From contig NZ_AQXE01000013.1 of NCBI RefSeq assembly GCF_000375485.1, positions 3,910-41,314 of the forward strand: a stretch of DNA of 37,405 nucleotides, given 5' to 3'. The DNA is from Desulfovibrio oxyclinae DSM 11498. GTDB lineage: Bacteria; Desulfobacterota; Desulfovibrionia; Desulfovibrionales; Desulfovibrionaceae. The position numbers and the translations under genes were made by a program. The first letter of the stretch is position 1; each line of letters starts with the position of its first letter. Under the pieces are notes generated by a model. It worked only from the letters and a program-made list of their open reading frames with translations. It searched no databases and was not told where the DNA came from. Shown in pieces: positions 24,052-31,222 of the stretch.

Positions 24052-24087
24052 GGTTACCTCCGTGTCGATTCATTAATCCGTCACCCC

Positions 24088-24966
24088 TTATTTCTTGTAA
24101 TACTGCAACTCCACCCCTCTCGTCGCAAACTGTATTCTGGCTGTATGCATTTGAGGGTTGGCGCGCCCCATGAGCTTGAATGGGGATATTTGGTTAGGCA
24201 TCAGTGTCGTCAGTTCAAGATAGGAATAGTCGGAAGTGATGAATTCATCATTAGAGTTGAAAAAGGATATCAGCACCTTCACGTACTCAAGCCTTCTCCC
24301 GGAGATGTTCTTGACTCTCCCGTTGACGTGAAAATACCTGCCTTCTGTGAACCACTCCCACGAAAGCAGTTCAAGGTCGCTGCTGGCTATCCTCGCTTCT
24401 CGCCGACGCTTTTCCGCCAGCTTTTTCTGGTAGTGCTGCGTCTTTTTGGCGTAGAGAGGCTTGTCGAAAAGCCGGGATAGTTCCCGGTAGGCTAGATAAT
24501 TGTCGAGAACATCACTTGCGGGAAGGGCTCTTGCCTTTCGGTAGAGTTGCTTTTCCAGTTTGGCTCTCTCCTGCTCCCACCGTTTCTGGACGTCCTTGTC
24601 TTCTGGCAGCAGGAAGCGAAGCTCATCCAGATCGTCCACCCGCTTCTTTGCGGAGGGGGTGTTTGCAATCCGCTTCCGAAGAAAACGAATGCGCTCGGCA
24701 GACTCTTGCTGCCAGACACCATGTACCTCTGGGTATTCCTTGGGGTCCGGGTACTGTTGGGTGATAGTATCCCGCACAAGCCGCGCCTTTCCTGCGGCAA
24801 GCTCATTCCCGATATTTTCTATGAATCTTGTACGCTTACTCTGACCATGGTCTTGCTGGGAAAAAGACGCGTCCGTGGCTTCACGGGGCTCGTCGCCGAA
24901 CAGTTGTGGTGCAATAAGGCTGAAGGTGAAAAAGGCCACCAACAGGAGAAACCCGACTATCCGCAT
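24088..24966 (-). CDS. membrane-anchored FxLYD-like protein
   Basis: 292 residues from ATG 24966 with GGGAGG upstream. An N-terminal hydrophobic segment (MRIVGFLLLVAFFTFSLIAP) acts as signal or anchor and would place the rest outside the cytoplasmic membrane. The middle is a long charged helical region, with stretches such as QKRWEQERAKLEKQLYRKAR. The C-terminal 90 residues resemble an FxLYD domain: FTEGRYFHVNGRVKNISGRR, then LEYVKVLISFFNSNDEFITS. Such domains are extracytoplasmic and of unknown binding partner. The base composition is lower in GC than the structural genes. Confidence 0.75.
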   Translation of the reverse strand: MRIVGFLLLVAFFTFSLIAPQLFGDEPREATDASFSQQDHGQSKRTRFIENIGNELAAGKARLVRDTITQQYPDPKEYPEVHGVWQQESAERIRFLRKRIANTPSAKKRVDDLDELRFLLPEDKDVQKRWEQERAKLEKQLYRKARALPASDVLDNYLAYRELSRLFDKPLYAKKTQHYQKKLAEKRRREARIASSDLELLSWEWFTEGRYFHVNGRVKNISGRRLEYVKVLISFFNSNDEFITSDYSYLELTTLMPNQISPFKLMGRANPQMHTARIQFATRGVELQYYKK

Positions 24967-25061
24967 GATACCTCCCACGTCGATTGTGTGAAAAACGCAT
25001 GAAAGATAGAATAATGCGTATTGTTTGGCAATCCGAATTCGGGGGTGCCGGCCAGGTGGGG

Positions 25062-25592
25062 TTATTGCTGTTCCGATTCAGCCTGTTCCGTCGGTGTCGG
25101 TTCGGCAGTATGGTTGGGGGGAGAGTCGTTTTTGCCGTTGCGCCGGGTGATGAAAATACCGACAACGGAAGCAAGCGTTGCGCCGCAGAGAACGACGCCC
25201 CATCCGGGATGTCCTGCGTGGATGGAATAAGTTCCGGCCGCTATGGCCATGGTGCAGAAAACTAGCGCGAACCATTGCCCGCGAGCTTCGGCTTTGCGTT
25301 CGTCCCGAACATCGCTCGTCTGGGCCGAGACAACCGTGGATTCGATTTCGTGGCGGTGGCTTTGTTCCTTTTCGGCCATGGCGATGATGCGTTCGGCCGT
25401 GCCGGGAACTATTTGCTCATAACGGTTCAGGGTCTCCGGGTCGGGGATCGGCCCTTCGTAGTGAGTTACCTGCTGAGCCATCATCAGGGAGCGTTGTCCC
25501 TCGCCGCTCGAAGATTGAGAAGACCCCGCCCCGCCTTTCTGGACGGTGGACGGGGCCTTTTGGGTCTTATGCTTTTTGTTACGATTAGACAT
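25062..25592 (-). CDS. DUF2335 membrane protein
   Basis: 176 residues. After a basic, Ser/Gly-rich N-terminus comes HYEGPIPDPETLNRYEQIVP and GTAERIIAMAEKEQSHRHE, the DUF2335 signature (membrane proteins of unknown role common in prophages). Two transmembrane helices follow at about 108-124 (FALVFCTMAIAAGTYSIH) and 131-148 (GVVLCGATLASVVGIFITR), then an acidic tail. The ATG overlaps the upstream gene by eight bases. Superinfection exclusion would fit a membrane-bound prophage protein but is not shown by the sequence. Confidence 0.85.
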   Translation of the reverse strand: MSNRNKKHKTQKAPSTVQKGGAGSSQSSSGEGQRSLMMAQQVTHYEGPIPDPETLNRYEQIVPGTAERIIAMAEKEQSHRHEIESTVVSAQTSDVRDERKAEARGQWFALVFCTMAIAAGTYSIHAGHPGWGVVLCGATLASVVGIFITRRNGKNDSPPNHTAEPTPTEQAESEQQ

Positions 25593-25794
25593 GGTGTTGC
25601 TGTCGTATTGCTTTCCGGATGTCGTTGCCGACCTTCTCGTAGTCTGCTCGAAGTCTCTCGCCATCGGACAGGCTGAGCCGTTCGGCCGCCATCTTGTCAA
25701 GCTTGACTCGACTCGGTCCCTTTTTCCTGTGTGCAAGGACAACCATCCCGCCAAGCGCGGCAACGAAAAATCCTAACAGGTTACGGGTAGGCAT
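25585..25794 (-). CDS. small single-pass membrane protein
   Basis: 69 residues. A transmembrane helix (RNLLGFFVAALGGMVVLAHR) at the N-terminus is followed by a charged cytoplasmic part with DKMAAERLSLSDGERLRADY. The start at 25794 has GGAG about nine bases before; an in-frame ATG at 25818 lacks a site. The stop overlaps the DUF2335 start by eight bases, so the two are probably made together. No family is recognised. Confidence 0.7.
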   Translation of the reverse strand: MPTRNLLGFFVAALGGMVVLAHRKKGPSRVKLDKMAAERLSLSDGERLRADYEKVGNDIRKAIRQQHHV

Positions 25795-25905
25795 GGAATC
25801 ACGCTCCAGATTATGCATGAAAGTTGTGTGTGACGTCCAATGACTATCAAGTAAAGCACAAATTCAAAGGGAGTCAAGTCCGGTTTTCTGTGGACACTTC
25901 GCACG

Positions 25906-27330
25906 CTATTCGTGCGTCAGCGTCATTTCCCGCTTCTCCACGATCAGTTCCGGCCAATAGAATTCGACGACCTCGAAGACGCGGACCGCCAGAGAATCCA
26001 CTTCCTCAGCCAGCTCCGGGTTCTCGCGGATCCACCGCGCGTCAGTCAGTTCCACCCACTGCATCGACCTGTCGGGCAGTGAGCAGAGCTTGACCGGGCA
26101 ACGCGGATAGAGCTCGCGGAAACGGATGAGATCGTCAGCCAAAGCGTCGCCCATGAGGCGCCGGACGTCCTCGACAGCCTGACGAAACTTTTTCTCTTTC
26201 GGAGACTTTTCTGGATGAGAGGACGAGAGAGCGACGCCGGTCTTGCGCACTCCCGCCTTGCGCTCAATGATGGCGCGAAGTCCCGGCGAAAGGGCTGCGG
26301 AGACCCATGCGGCGATGTCTCCGCCATGGTTCGCGAAATACTCACCCGGATCTTTTCCTCGTGGCACCGGCCACCGTTTGACCCGGTCGCCGTACGTGGC
26401 TTCCCACCACTCATATGCTTCACGGGCCACGCGCTCTTCGGCGTCCAGAGCCACAAGGATGCGGCGAGCCTGCAACAGCGCTTCGTGCATCTCGCTGTCG
26501 GGCTTGATCTTGACGGCCGTCATGGCGCAGACCCCTATGCCGGGGCCGCATCGTTCAGCCACGAGGTAGGCGTCGAGCTCGCTCTCCACCACAACAAAGA
26601 CAGGAGAGTCCGGATTGATCAGAACCGGACGGTTCTTGCTGCCGTCCACCATGCAGTATTTGGGGCCGCTTTCGTCATCTGCGCGACGGATGCGCAGGCG
26701 GATAAGTTCGTCGCCGGCAAAGCGGCACAGGACAAGCCCCTTGCGGATCATCAGCTTCCGTTCGCGTCCGTCCTCCCAGTACTTGGCCGGGAGTCCCCAC
26801 GCCGCCCTGGGGCGATATGCGCGCTTCGGGTTCCAGCCGATGGCGAACCGTTTGACCGCATTGGCATCCAGACCTCGCTGAGATGCCAGCCATTCCAGCA
26901 CGTCGGGATGATCCCATATCTTGCGGCGGCAGAACTCGAAGAACTTGTACGCCTGACGCTGCCACCTTCGACGGGGAGATTCCCCCGGCGAAGGTGTCCA
27001 GACCTGTCGCTTTGGACGGGGCTTCCGGTCCGCCAGCTCCATGGGCTGATCCGCAGCGTAGCGGTCGCGAAAGGCGCGGAAGCCATCACCGGAATCCTCG
27101 TCCATGCCGTTCACCACGTTGAATACGCCGATCAAATCGGAGCTGTGCTGACACCCATGGCAAACTGCGTCGTCACGGTCCGGGTAGTAGCGGAATGCGC
27201 CGAGTGTTTCCTCGCCGTGGAAAGGGCATCGGGCAAGGATGTAACTCCCGCAGTCCTTGGAGTCCCGAAGGAGCCCCATGGACACCGACCGGCAACCGTC
27301 CGGGCCGAGCCAATCAAGGGCTTTACCCAT
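25906..27330 (-). CDS. phage primase, CHC2 zinc finger and Toprim
   Basis: 474 residues. The zinc finger uses C35, H38, C57 and C60 (CPFH and CHGC). A Toprim-like core follows at about 244-310, with the acidic residues in FVVVESELDAYLVAERCGP and ILVALDAEERVAREA. GKDPGEYFANHGGDIAAWV is typical of Toprim primases and orients toward bacterial DnaG-like RNA primer synthesis. The C-terminus is unknown. ATG 27330 overlaps the preceding small ORF by eight bases. Together with the D5-type helicase it would provide primer synthesis and unwinding at the phage origin. Confidence 0.9.
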   Translation of the reverse strand: MGKALDWLGPDGCRSVSMGLLRDSKDCGSYILARCPFHGEETLGAFRYYPDRDDAVCHGCQHSSDLIGVFNVVNGMDEDSGDGFRAFRDRYAADQPMELADRKPRPKRQVWTPSPGESPRRRWQRQAYKFFEFCRRKIWDHPDVLEWLASQRGLDANAVKRFAIGWNPKRAYRPRAAWGLPAKYWEDGRERKLMIRKGLVLCRFAGDELIRLRIRRADDESGPKYCMVDGSKNRPVLINPDSPVFVVVESELDAYLVAERCGPGIGVCAMTAVKIKPDSEMHEALLQARRILVALDAEERVAREAYEWWEATYGDRVKRWPVPRGKDPGEYFANHGGDIAAWVSAALSPGLRAIIERKAGVRKTGVALSSSHPEKSPKEKKFRQAVEDVRRLMGDALADDLIRFRELYPRCPVKLCSLPDRSMQWVELTDARWIRENPELAEEVDSLAVRVFEVVEFYWPELIVEKREMTLTHE

Positions 27331-27664
27331 TGCCGCCCCCCCTTACCTCATAGGATTTCCGCGCAGAGGTCTGGTTCCTCGACCTTTGAGACCTTGGGGT
27401 GACGATTCTCACCGCTGGAGTCACTCGAGAAAGTGACGTATTGTTAGTGTTTTGTGGATTTAGAGTGACCTTGCAGACCCTTTTGCCGTGATTTTTCCCT
27501 CTTTTGGCTCTCTTATTATTAATAAATGATTTTCCTTTTCTTCTGAAAAGGTCTCTAAGATCATTAGAGTCAAAAGAAGAAAATAAAATCAAAGTCTTTA
27601 CAGCTGCTTGGAGATTGCTGCCGACAATGACCTTTCTGTGACCATCGATGATCCTATTCATCAT
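27323..27664 (-). CDS. small basic hypothetical protein between helicase and primase
   Basis: 113 residues, strongly basic, with an AT-rich central stretch. The ATG lies 11 bases inside the helicase 3' end behind GGAAGG. The stop overlaps the primase start by eight bases. Such flush overlaps at both ends, as used elsewhere in this phage, favour a real gene over intergenic DNA. The sequence includes SFDSNDLRDLFRRKGKSFIN and a Ser/Arg-rich C-terminus. It has no recognised domain. Two hairpin-forming repeats (27,420-27,437 and 27,553-27,569) lie within it. Confidence 0.5.
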   Translation of the reverse strand: MMNRIIDGHRKVIVGSNLQAAVKTLILFSSFDSNDLRDLFRRKGKSFINNKRAKRGKNHGKRVCKVTLNPQNTNNTSLSRVTPAVRIVTPRSQRSRNQTSARKSYEVRGGGNG

Positions 27665-29255
27665 GGACGGCCTTCCAGTAGTCTTCGGTCACAGTGAAGC
27701 CGAGGTAGTGCACCACGCTCGACTTCTTCGAGTCCGTCTTGCTGATTCCGGGCGTTCGCTGGACGAAAGCGGTCATCTCCCGGCCCCACTTGTTGGAGCT
27801 CCACAGGTACCGTTTCTGCTGTACTCCGGATTCAAGCGCCCAGACCTTGAACGCTGTGTACAGATCCGAGGACTGGATTCTGCTCTGTTCGTTTTCAATG
27901 CAGACCTCGCGGAAAAACTTGAGGCAAATGTCCACTTCATCCCGGTAGCCCGTGGTGGCTTCCTTGACGGCCTGACTCCACTCAAGATGCCCGTCGGCTT
28001 GCCACTTCTGACAGCCGTCAACGATCCATCGCAGGATACCGGGGAGCTCCTGCGTCAGCTCCAGCTTCAGCTTCGGGTTGTATGGACGCTCGAAACTCTG
28101 CCGCGGGTTTTCCACGAAGGAGAGATTGAAAGGGACCACCCGGCAGCGTGACCAGAACGCGGTCTCCTTGGCCGAAATGCCCGGGCGATGGTTCGTCAGC
28201 AGGAACAGGGAGTGTGTGGGTGGAAACTTGATCGGTTCCTTGGCGTGAGGGGCGCGACACCAGACCGTATCCCCGCCGGCAAGAAACTTGACTGCGGCCG
28301 CGCTGAATCGGCGGTTTTCCTCGGTCTCCGATCCCCATATGACGCGCTTGCCGTAGAGATCGTACAATGATGCTGACGGCGCGTCCGGGTTCTTGGGCAC
28401 GCCACGATCGAGCAGCATTTCGGACTGGATCGGCGAGGCGTAGTCACCCAACACCTGAAACAGCGTTTCCAGCATGGTGCCCTTACCGTTCTGGCCATGC
28501 TCTCCGTAGAACAGGTGGAACCGGTTGATGTTCGCCAAGCCAGTAATGGAGTAGCCGAACACCTTCTGGATATATTCGATGGTCTCCACATCACCGTCGA
28601 ATATTTCGAGAAGGAACTGTTCCCAGGTATCGCACTTTGCGTCCGGGTCATACTCGGCTGGGCTGGCAGTGCGGATGTAGTCCTGTGGTCGCCCCGGCTC
28701 CAGCTCGAAGGTTTCGAGGTTGATGACGCCGTTGGCGCAGGCGAAGCGCAGCGGGACCTGATCCCACTCCCCATGGAACAGGAAGTCGTCCATTGTTTTG
28801 GCCAGCGAAATGATTGAGCGCTTGCGTGTGATCTTCTTGAGAGAGTCGGCGCGGCTCTTGAAGCGCTTCTCCCATTTTTCGAGACGATCACATTCATCTC
28901 CGTCGCTCGTTTCTTGCCGCCGCTTCTGGTATCGCCACATGGCGCGGGTCCATTCCTTGACCAGATCGCGTGTGCACGAAAGGACCTGTTCGCCGTAAAG
29001 CCGTCGCCAAGAGTGATCCTCGAAGCGGTACCATGCGTCTTCGCGGTAGTCGTATACAAGACGGCCCTCGAAGATCCTCCGGAACAGGTCGGCGTCGCCG
29101 TCCTGATCCTCCCAGAAACATTGCTCATAGAACCGATCGGTGATTGGCTCTTTGCCACTGGGATTCGCACTACCAAACTCGCGCTGCTCGTTTTGAGCGC
29201 GTTCTGTGACAGCTTTCTTAATTTCTTCTGGGTGTTGCGGCTGAGAATTAGGCAT
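27654..29255 (-). CDS. D5-type phage DNA helicase/primase, SF3 family
   Basis: 533 residues. The N-terminal half has the D5_N-like region (residues about 60-215, with VPLRFACANGVINLETFELE). The SF3 helicase core has Walker A GEHGQNGKGT at 251-260, a B-like strand RVIWGSETEE at 304-313 and motif C HSLFLLTNHRP at 349-359. The arginine finger region reads FWSRCRVVPFNLSF. A C-terminal winged helix (about 455-520) includes DLYTAFKVWALESGVQQKRY. The ATG at 29255 follows CAGGAGCC; a GTG at 29279 has no separate site. This group initiates replication in satellite and temperate phages. Confidence 0.93.
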   Translation of the reverse strand: MPNSQPQHPEEIKKAVTERAQNEQREFGSANPSGKEPITDRFYEQCFWEDQDGDADLFRRIFEGRLVYDYREDAWYRFEDHSWRRLYGEQVLSCTRDLVKEWTRAMWRYQKRRQETSDGDECDRLEKWEKRFKSRADSLKKITRKRSIISLAKTMDDFLFHGEWDQVPLRFACANGVINLETFELEPGRPQDYIRTASPAEYDPDAKCDTWEQFLLEIFDGDVETIEYIQKVFGYSITGLANINRFHLFYGEHGQNGKGTMLETLFQVLGDYASPIQSEMLLDRGVPKNPDAPSASLYDLYGKRVIWGSETEENRRFSAAAVKFLAGGDTVWCRAPHAKEPIKFPPTHSLFLLTNHRPGISAKETAFWSRCRVVPFNLSFVENPRQSFERPYNPKLKLELTQELPGILRWIVDGCQKWQADGHLEWSQAVKEATTGYRDEVDICLKFFREVCIENEQSRIQSSDLYTAFKVWALESGVQQKRYLWSSNKWGREMTAFVQRTPGISKTDSKKSSVVHYLGFTVTEDYWKAVHDE

Positions 29256-29607
29256 GGGAAAAGGCTCCTGAGGTAGCACAGGTGGGGAGGGCGGTTACAC
29301 GAAAGGCACCACGGAAAACGCGATTCCATTTTCCATTCCATTTCGGAGATAACCCCGCGCGAGAAACCCGAGATGAGAGCGACCCCTGCGGGCTCTTCGT
29401 GGCGAAGGACCCATAAAGGTCAAATCCAGCACAGTCGGCAGAGTGACCTTTTGCGAAGCTTTTTAAGAAAGGGGGGGAGGGGGAAAGGCTAGCGGCCTGC
29501 CCCTGTTTGAAAGTGGATGCGGCCGCTATCGCGCCCGCGAGTCTACCAGCTGCTGTGCAGAGGCATGAGGGCTGGAGGGTGAAATTTGGGTAGCTATAGG
29601 GTAGCCC
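29256..29607. other. gene-free stretch between helicase gene and tRNA terminator
   Basis: About 350 bases with no credible ORF on either strand. An inverted repeat AAAGGTCA...TGACCTTT (29,415-29,422 and 29,444-29,451, 21-base spacer) could be an operator. The sequence AGAGTGACCTT at its right arm recurs at 27,462. A run of purines and an 11-base direct repeat of GGGTAGC (29,588-29,606) also occur. The early promoter and the attachment site are expected here but not identifiable. Confidence 0.45.
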
Positions 29608-29647
29608 AAAAAAAAGAGGCCACATGCAGTAATGCATGTAACCTCTT
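29608..29647 (-). terminator. tRNA-Arg intrinsic terminator
   Basis: A 15-bp stem on the minus strand (AAGAGGTTACATGCA pairing with TGCATGTGGCCTCTT, two G-U pairs, four-base loop) is followed by at least six further T's. It lies eight bases beyond the encoded CCA of the tRNA. Confidence 0.9.
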
Positions 29648-29655
29648 GAAATTTG

Positions 29656-29732
29656 TGGCGCGCCCGGGAGGATTCGAACCTCCGACCTACGGATTCGTAG
29701 TCCGGCACTCTATCCAGCTGAGCTACGGGCGC
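29656..29732 (-). tRNA. tRNA-Arg (anticodon ACG)
   Basis: A complete cloverleaf of 77 bases with encoded CCA. It has a 7-bp acceptor (GCGCCCG/CGGGCGC), a D-arm with AGCTGGATA, and a T-arm with TTCGAAT flanked by GGAGG/CCTCC. The anticodon loop CTACGAA gives ACG, which becomes ICG and reads CGU/CGC/CGA. One mismatch (C27-U43) sits at the top of the anticodon stem. The 3' end points toward the prophage, so it is a plausible integration site. Confidence 0.97.
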
Positions 29733-29745
29733 GCAACGGAGGTAA

Positions 29746-29774
29746 TGTCTACGGACGGATGCCCGGATCGTCAA
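29746..29774 (-). promoter_or_regulatory. tRNA-Arg promoter
   Basis: On the minus strand TTGACG (29,769-29,774) and TAGACA (29,746-29,751) are separated by 17 bases and lie just upstream of the tRNA 5' end, giving a start a few bases before the mature tRNA. Confidence 0.75.
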
Positions 29775-29792
29775 GCGTTTTTTGAAAAAAGT

Positions 29793-30221
29793 TTACACTT
29801 CTTCGAAATCAATCCTGTCGATTCCGGTGAGAAGCTTGTAGCTGCGCGGCTCGGCCCGGATCATCACCGCACCGTGCTCGATGAATTCAAGCATGTGGGG
29901 ATGCCGCAGCAGGAATATCTCCCTGAGTCGATTTTCCTCTTGTGCGTCGGTGGCCTGATGCACGGCGGTGATGGTGAGGGCTTTGGCCTGCTTGCGATTG
30001 CCGGGCAGATCGTCATCCCTGCTGTCGATGAGTAGGCTCAACCGCGGGTCGGCCCGGAGGTTCTCCCACTTGCCGGTGTCCGGATGCGTATACAGGATGA
30101 AGCAGCCTGTCTCGGAGTCGCGCACGTAGGCCATGAGCGAGAGGTGGGGGCAGTCGCTTCCCCGGGTGCCCATGACACATATGTCCTTTGCCCTGACAAG
30201 TTCGAGCATGTCCTGATTCAT
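29793..30221 (-). CDS. pyridoxamine 5'-phosphate oxidase-like FMN-binding split-barrel protein
   Basis: 142 residues. The strand pattern MGTRGSDCPHLSLMAYVRDS, CFILYTHPDTGKWENLRADP and RLSLLIDSRDDD is that of short PNPOx-like proteins: FMN-binding split barrels with a T-x-x-xK-x-x-N-L phosphate-binding segment. It lacks the size and substrate residues of true PdxH, so its substrate is unknown. ATG 30221 has GGAG seven bases before; the longer upstream frame has none. It diverges from the CysH-like gene across 94 bases. Confidence 0.85.
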   Translation of the reverse strand: MNQDMLELVRAKDICVMGTRGSDCPHLSLMAYVRDSETGCFILYTHPDTGKWENLRADPRLSLLIDSRDDDLPGNRKQAKALTITAVHQATDAQEENRLREIFLLRHPHMLEFIEHGAVMIRAEPRSYKLLTGIDRIDFEEV

Positions 30222-30268
30222 GAAAACTCCTTGTTGTTCGTGAAGATTAAACAGCTTACGGAAAAAAG

Positions 30269-30284
30269 TGCAAGCAGGCTTGCA
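30269..30284. promoter_or_regulatory. operator-like dyad between divergent genes
   Basis: TGCAAGC and GCTTGCA with a two-base spacer form a 7-2-7 perfect dyad in the short space between the split-barrel gene and the CysH-like gene. It could bind a dimeric regulator controlling both. No promoter boxes are clear around it. Confidence 0.4.
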
Positions 30285-30315
30285 ATTGATCTTGTGCGGG
30301 GGCAAAGTAGGAGTC

Positions 30316-30993
30316 ATGAATTGCAACAGTCTTCCGCGGAAGATCGAACGCGCCGAGGGGTTGCTCAAGGAGCAGGCGCGGGAGAACGCTGCGGAAATCG
30401 GGGTCGCCTGGACGGGTGGAAAGGATTCCACGGCGGCCCTGCTCCTGTGGAGGGAGGTTCTGCAGTTTCTGGGGGGCGGGCCGGTCCGCGCGATCTGCGT
30501 GGATACGGGCTTCAAATTTCCCGAAGTCGTCCGTTTTCGCCGTGAACTGGCGAGCAAATGGAACATCGACGTCCACGTGGCCGAACCCTCCGTGGACATC
30601 GGGACCTACCCTGTGGCTTCAGACCCGCTTCAGTGCTGCCGCGACCTCAAGGTCGCGCCGCTTTTGCGTGCGCTTTCCGAGACGGGCCTCAAGGGCCTTG
30701 TCACCGGAATCCGGCGCGACGAGCATCCCGACCGTGCCGCCCGAGCTGCGGTGGAGCGTCGCAGAGAGCCGGACCATCTGCTGATCAACCCGATTCTGGA
30801 TTGGACCGAGACGGATGTCTGGGCATTTCATCACCTCGCGGATATTCCGCATTGCGAATTGTACGCCCGTGGTTACCGTTCCCTCGGGTGTGTGCCGTGT
30901 ACCGAAAAAGCCGGAAGCGGAGGAGAGCGAGCCGGCCGCGATGCCCGCAAGGAGCGGGTGATGAACGAGTTGACCGCGCTAGGGTATTTCTAG
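30316..30993 (+). CDS. CysH-like Fe-S sulfonucleotide reductase family protein, truncated C-terminus
   Basis: 225 residues. The PP-loop TGGKDST is at 33-39 with the following helix. The family's Fe-S ligands are seen as CC at 107-108 (QCCRDLKVAPLLRAL) and CxxC at 192-195 (LGCVPCTEK), as in APS reductases. GIRRDEHPDRAA is the R-x-D-E/S segment and INPILDWTETDVWAF the late conserved block. The usual catalytic C-terminus (ECGLH) is absent; the protein ends MNELTALGYF. Assimilatory reduction is therefore doubtful. ATG 30316 has AGGAG five bases before. Confidence 0.85.
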   Translation: MNCNSLPRKIERAEGLLKEQARENAAEIGVAWTGGKDSTAALLLWREVLQFLGGGPVRAICVDTGFKFPEVVRFRRELASKWNIDVHVAEPSVDIGTYPVASDPLQCCRDLKVAPLLRALSETGLKGLVTGIRRDEHPDRAARAAVERRREPDHLLINPILDWTETDVWAFHHLADIPHCELYARGYRSLGCVPCTEKAGSGGERAGRDARKERVMNELTALGYF

Positions 30994-31186
30994 TTTAGGT
31001 CAAAAAGACTCGATTGGTATAGGAATACGAAATATCAATACATTCTTGAACCGGGTTGTATTTTCGGGTAAGAAAGACCATTACTCGAATATCACCCTGT
31101 GATCTGTGTGATTTCGATTCAGGCAGAGGCTATATCCGACGGTTTTATCCGGTGAAGGGGAAACACGGGTTGCGGTGCCGTGCGGA

Positions 31187-31192
31187 TATAAT
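31187..31192 (+). promoter_or_regulatory. candidate -10 box of the ech promoter
   Basis: A perfect TATAAT lies 30 bases before the echA start. At the expected distance upstream there is no recognisable -35 box, so an activator may be needed. The 229-base gap before echA is otherwise without genes; a TGTGATCTGTGTGATT motif near 31,098 is not a clean CRP/FNR dyad. Confidence 0.4.
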
Positions 31193-31222
31193 GAGCCAGA
31201 GACCCCTAAGTAAGAGGTGTTC

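Larger units (their letters stand above)
1..29607 (-). mobile_element. lambda-type siphoprophage (left end off window)
   Basis: All genes from the left edge to 29,255 lie on the minus strand and encode replication, antirepressor, packaging, head, lysis, tail and fibre functions in an order close to lambda from TerS to J. GpA-type terminase, gpW, a lambda-type portal, a C/Nu3 nested protease-scaffold, a D-type decoration protein, an E-type capsid and a G/GT frameshift identify a lambda-like siphovirus. The right border is inferred to be near the tRNA-Arg terminator at 29,608. The left border, integrase and repressor are not in the window. Every structural gene visible is full length, so the element could be functional. 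Confidence 0.9.

Noticed and set aside
29248..29637. 129-codon minus-strand frame before the helicase
   Set aside because: No ribosome site, crosses the tRNA terminator, and has no recognisable protein character.
29256..29655. Integrase or attachment core near the tRNA
   Set aside because: No tyrosine or serine recombinase frame and no second copy of the tRNA 3' end could be found within the window.
31094..31115. Possible CRP/FNR-type site upstream of echA
   Set aside because: TGTGATCTGTGTGATTTC has two similar half-sites in direct rather than inverted orientation, so it does not fit a dimer site.
31141..31175. Sigma-54 promoter before echA
   Set aside because: The GG and GC elements are 11 rather than 10 bases apart, so the required spacing is not met.
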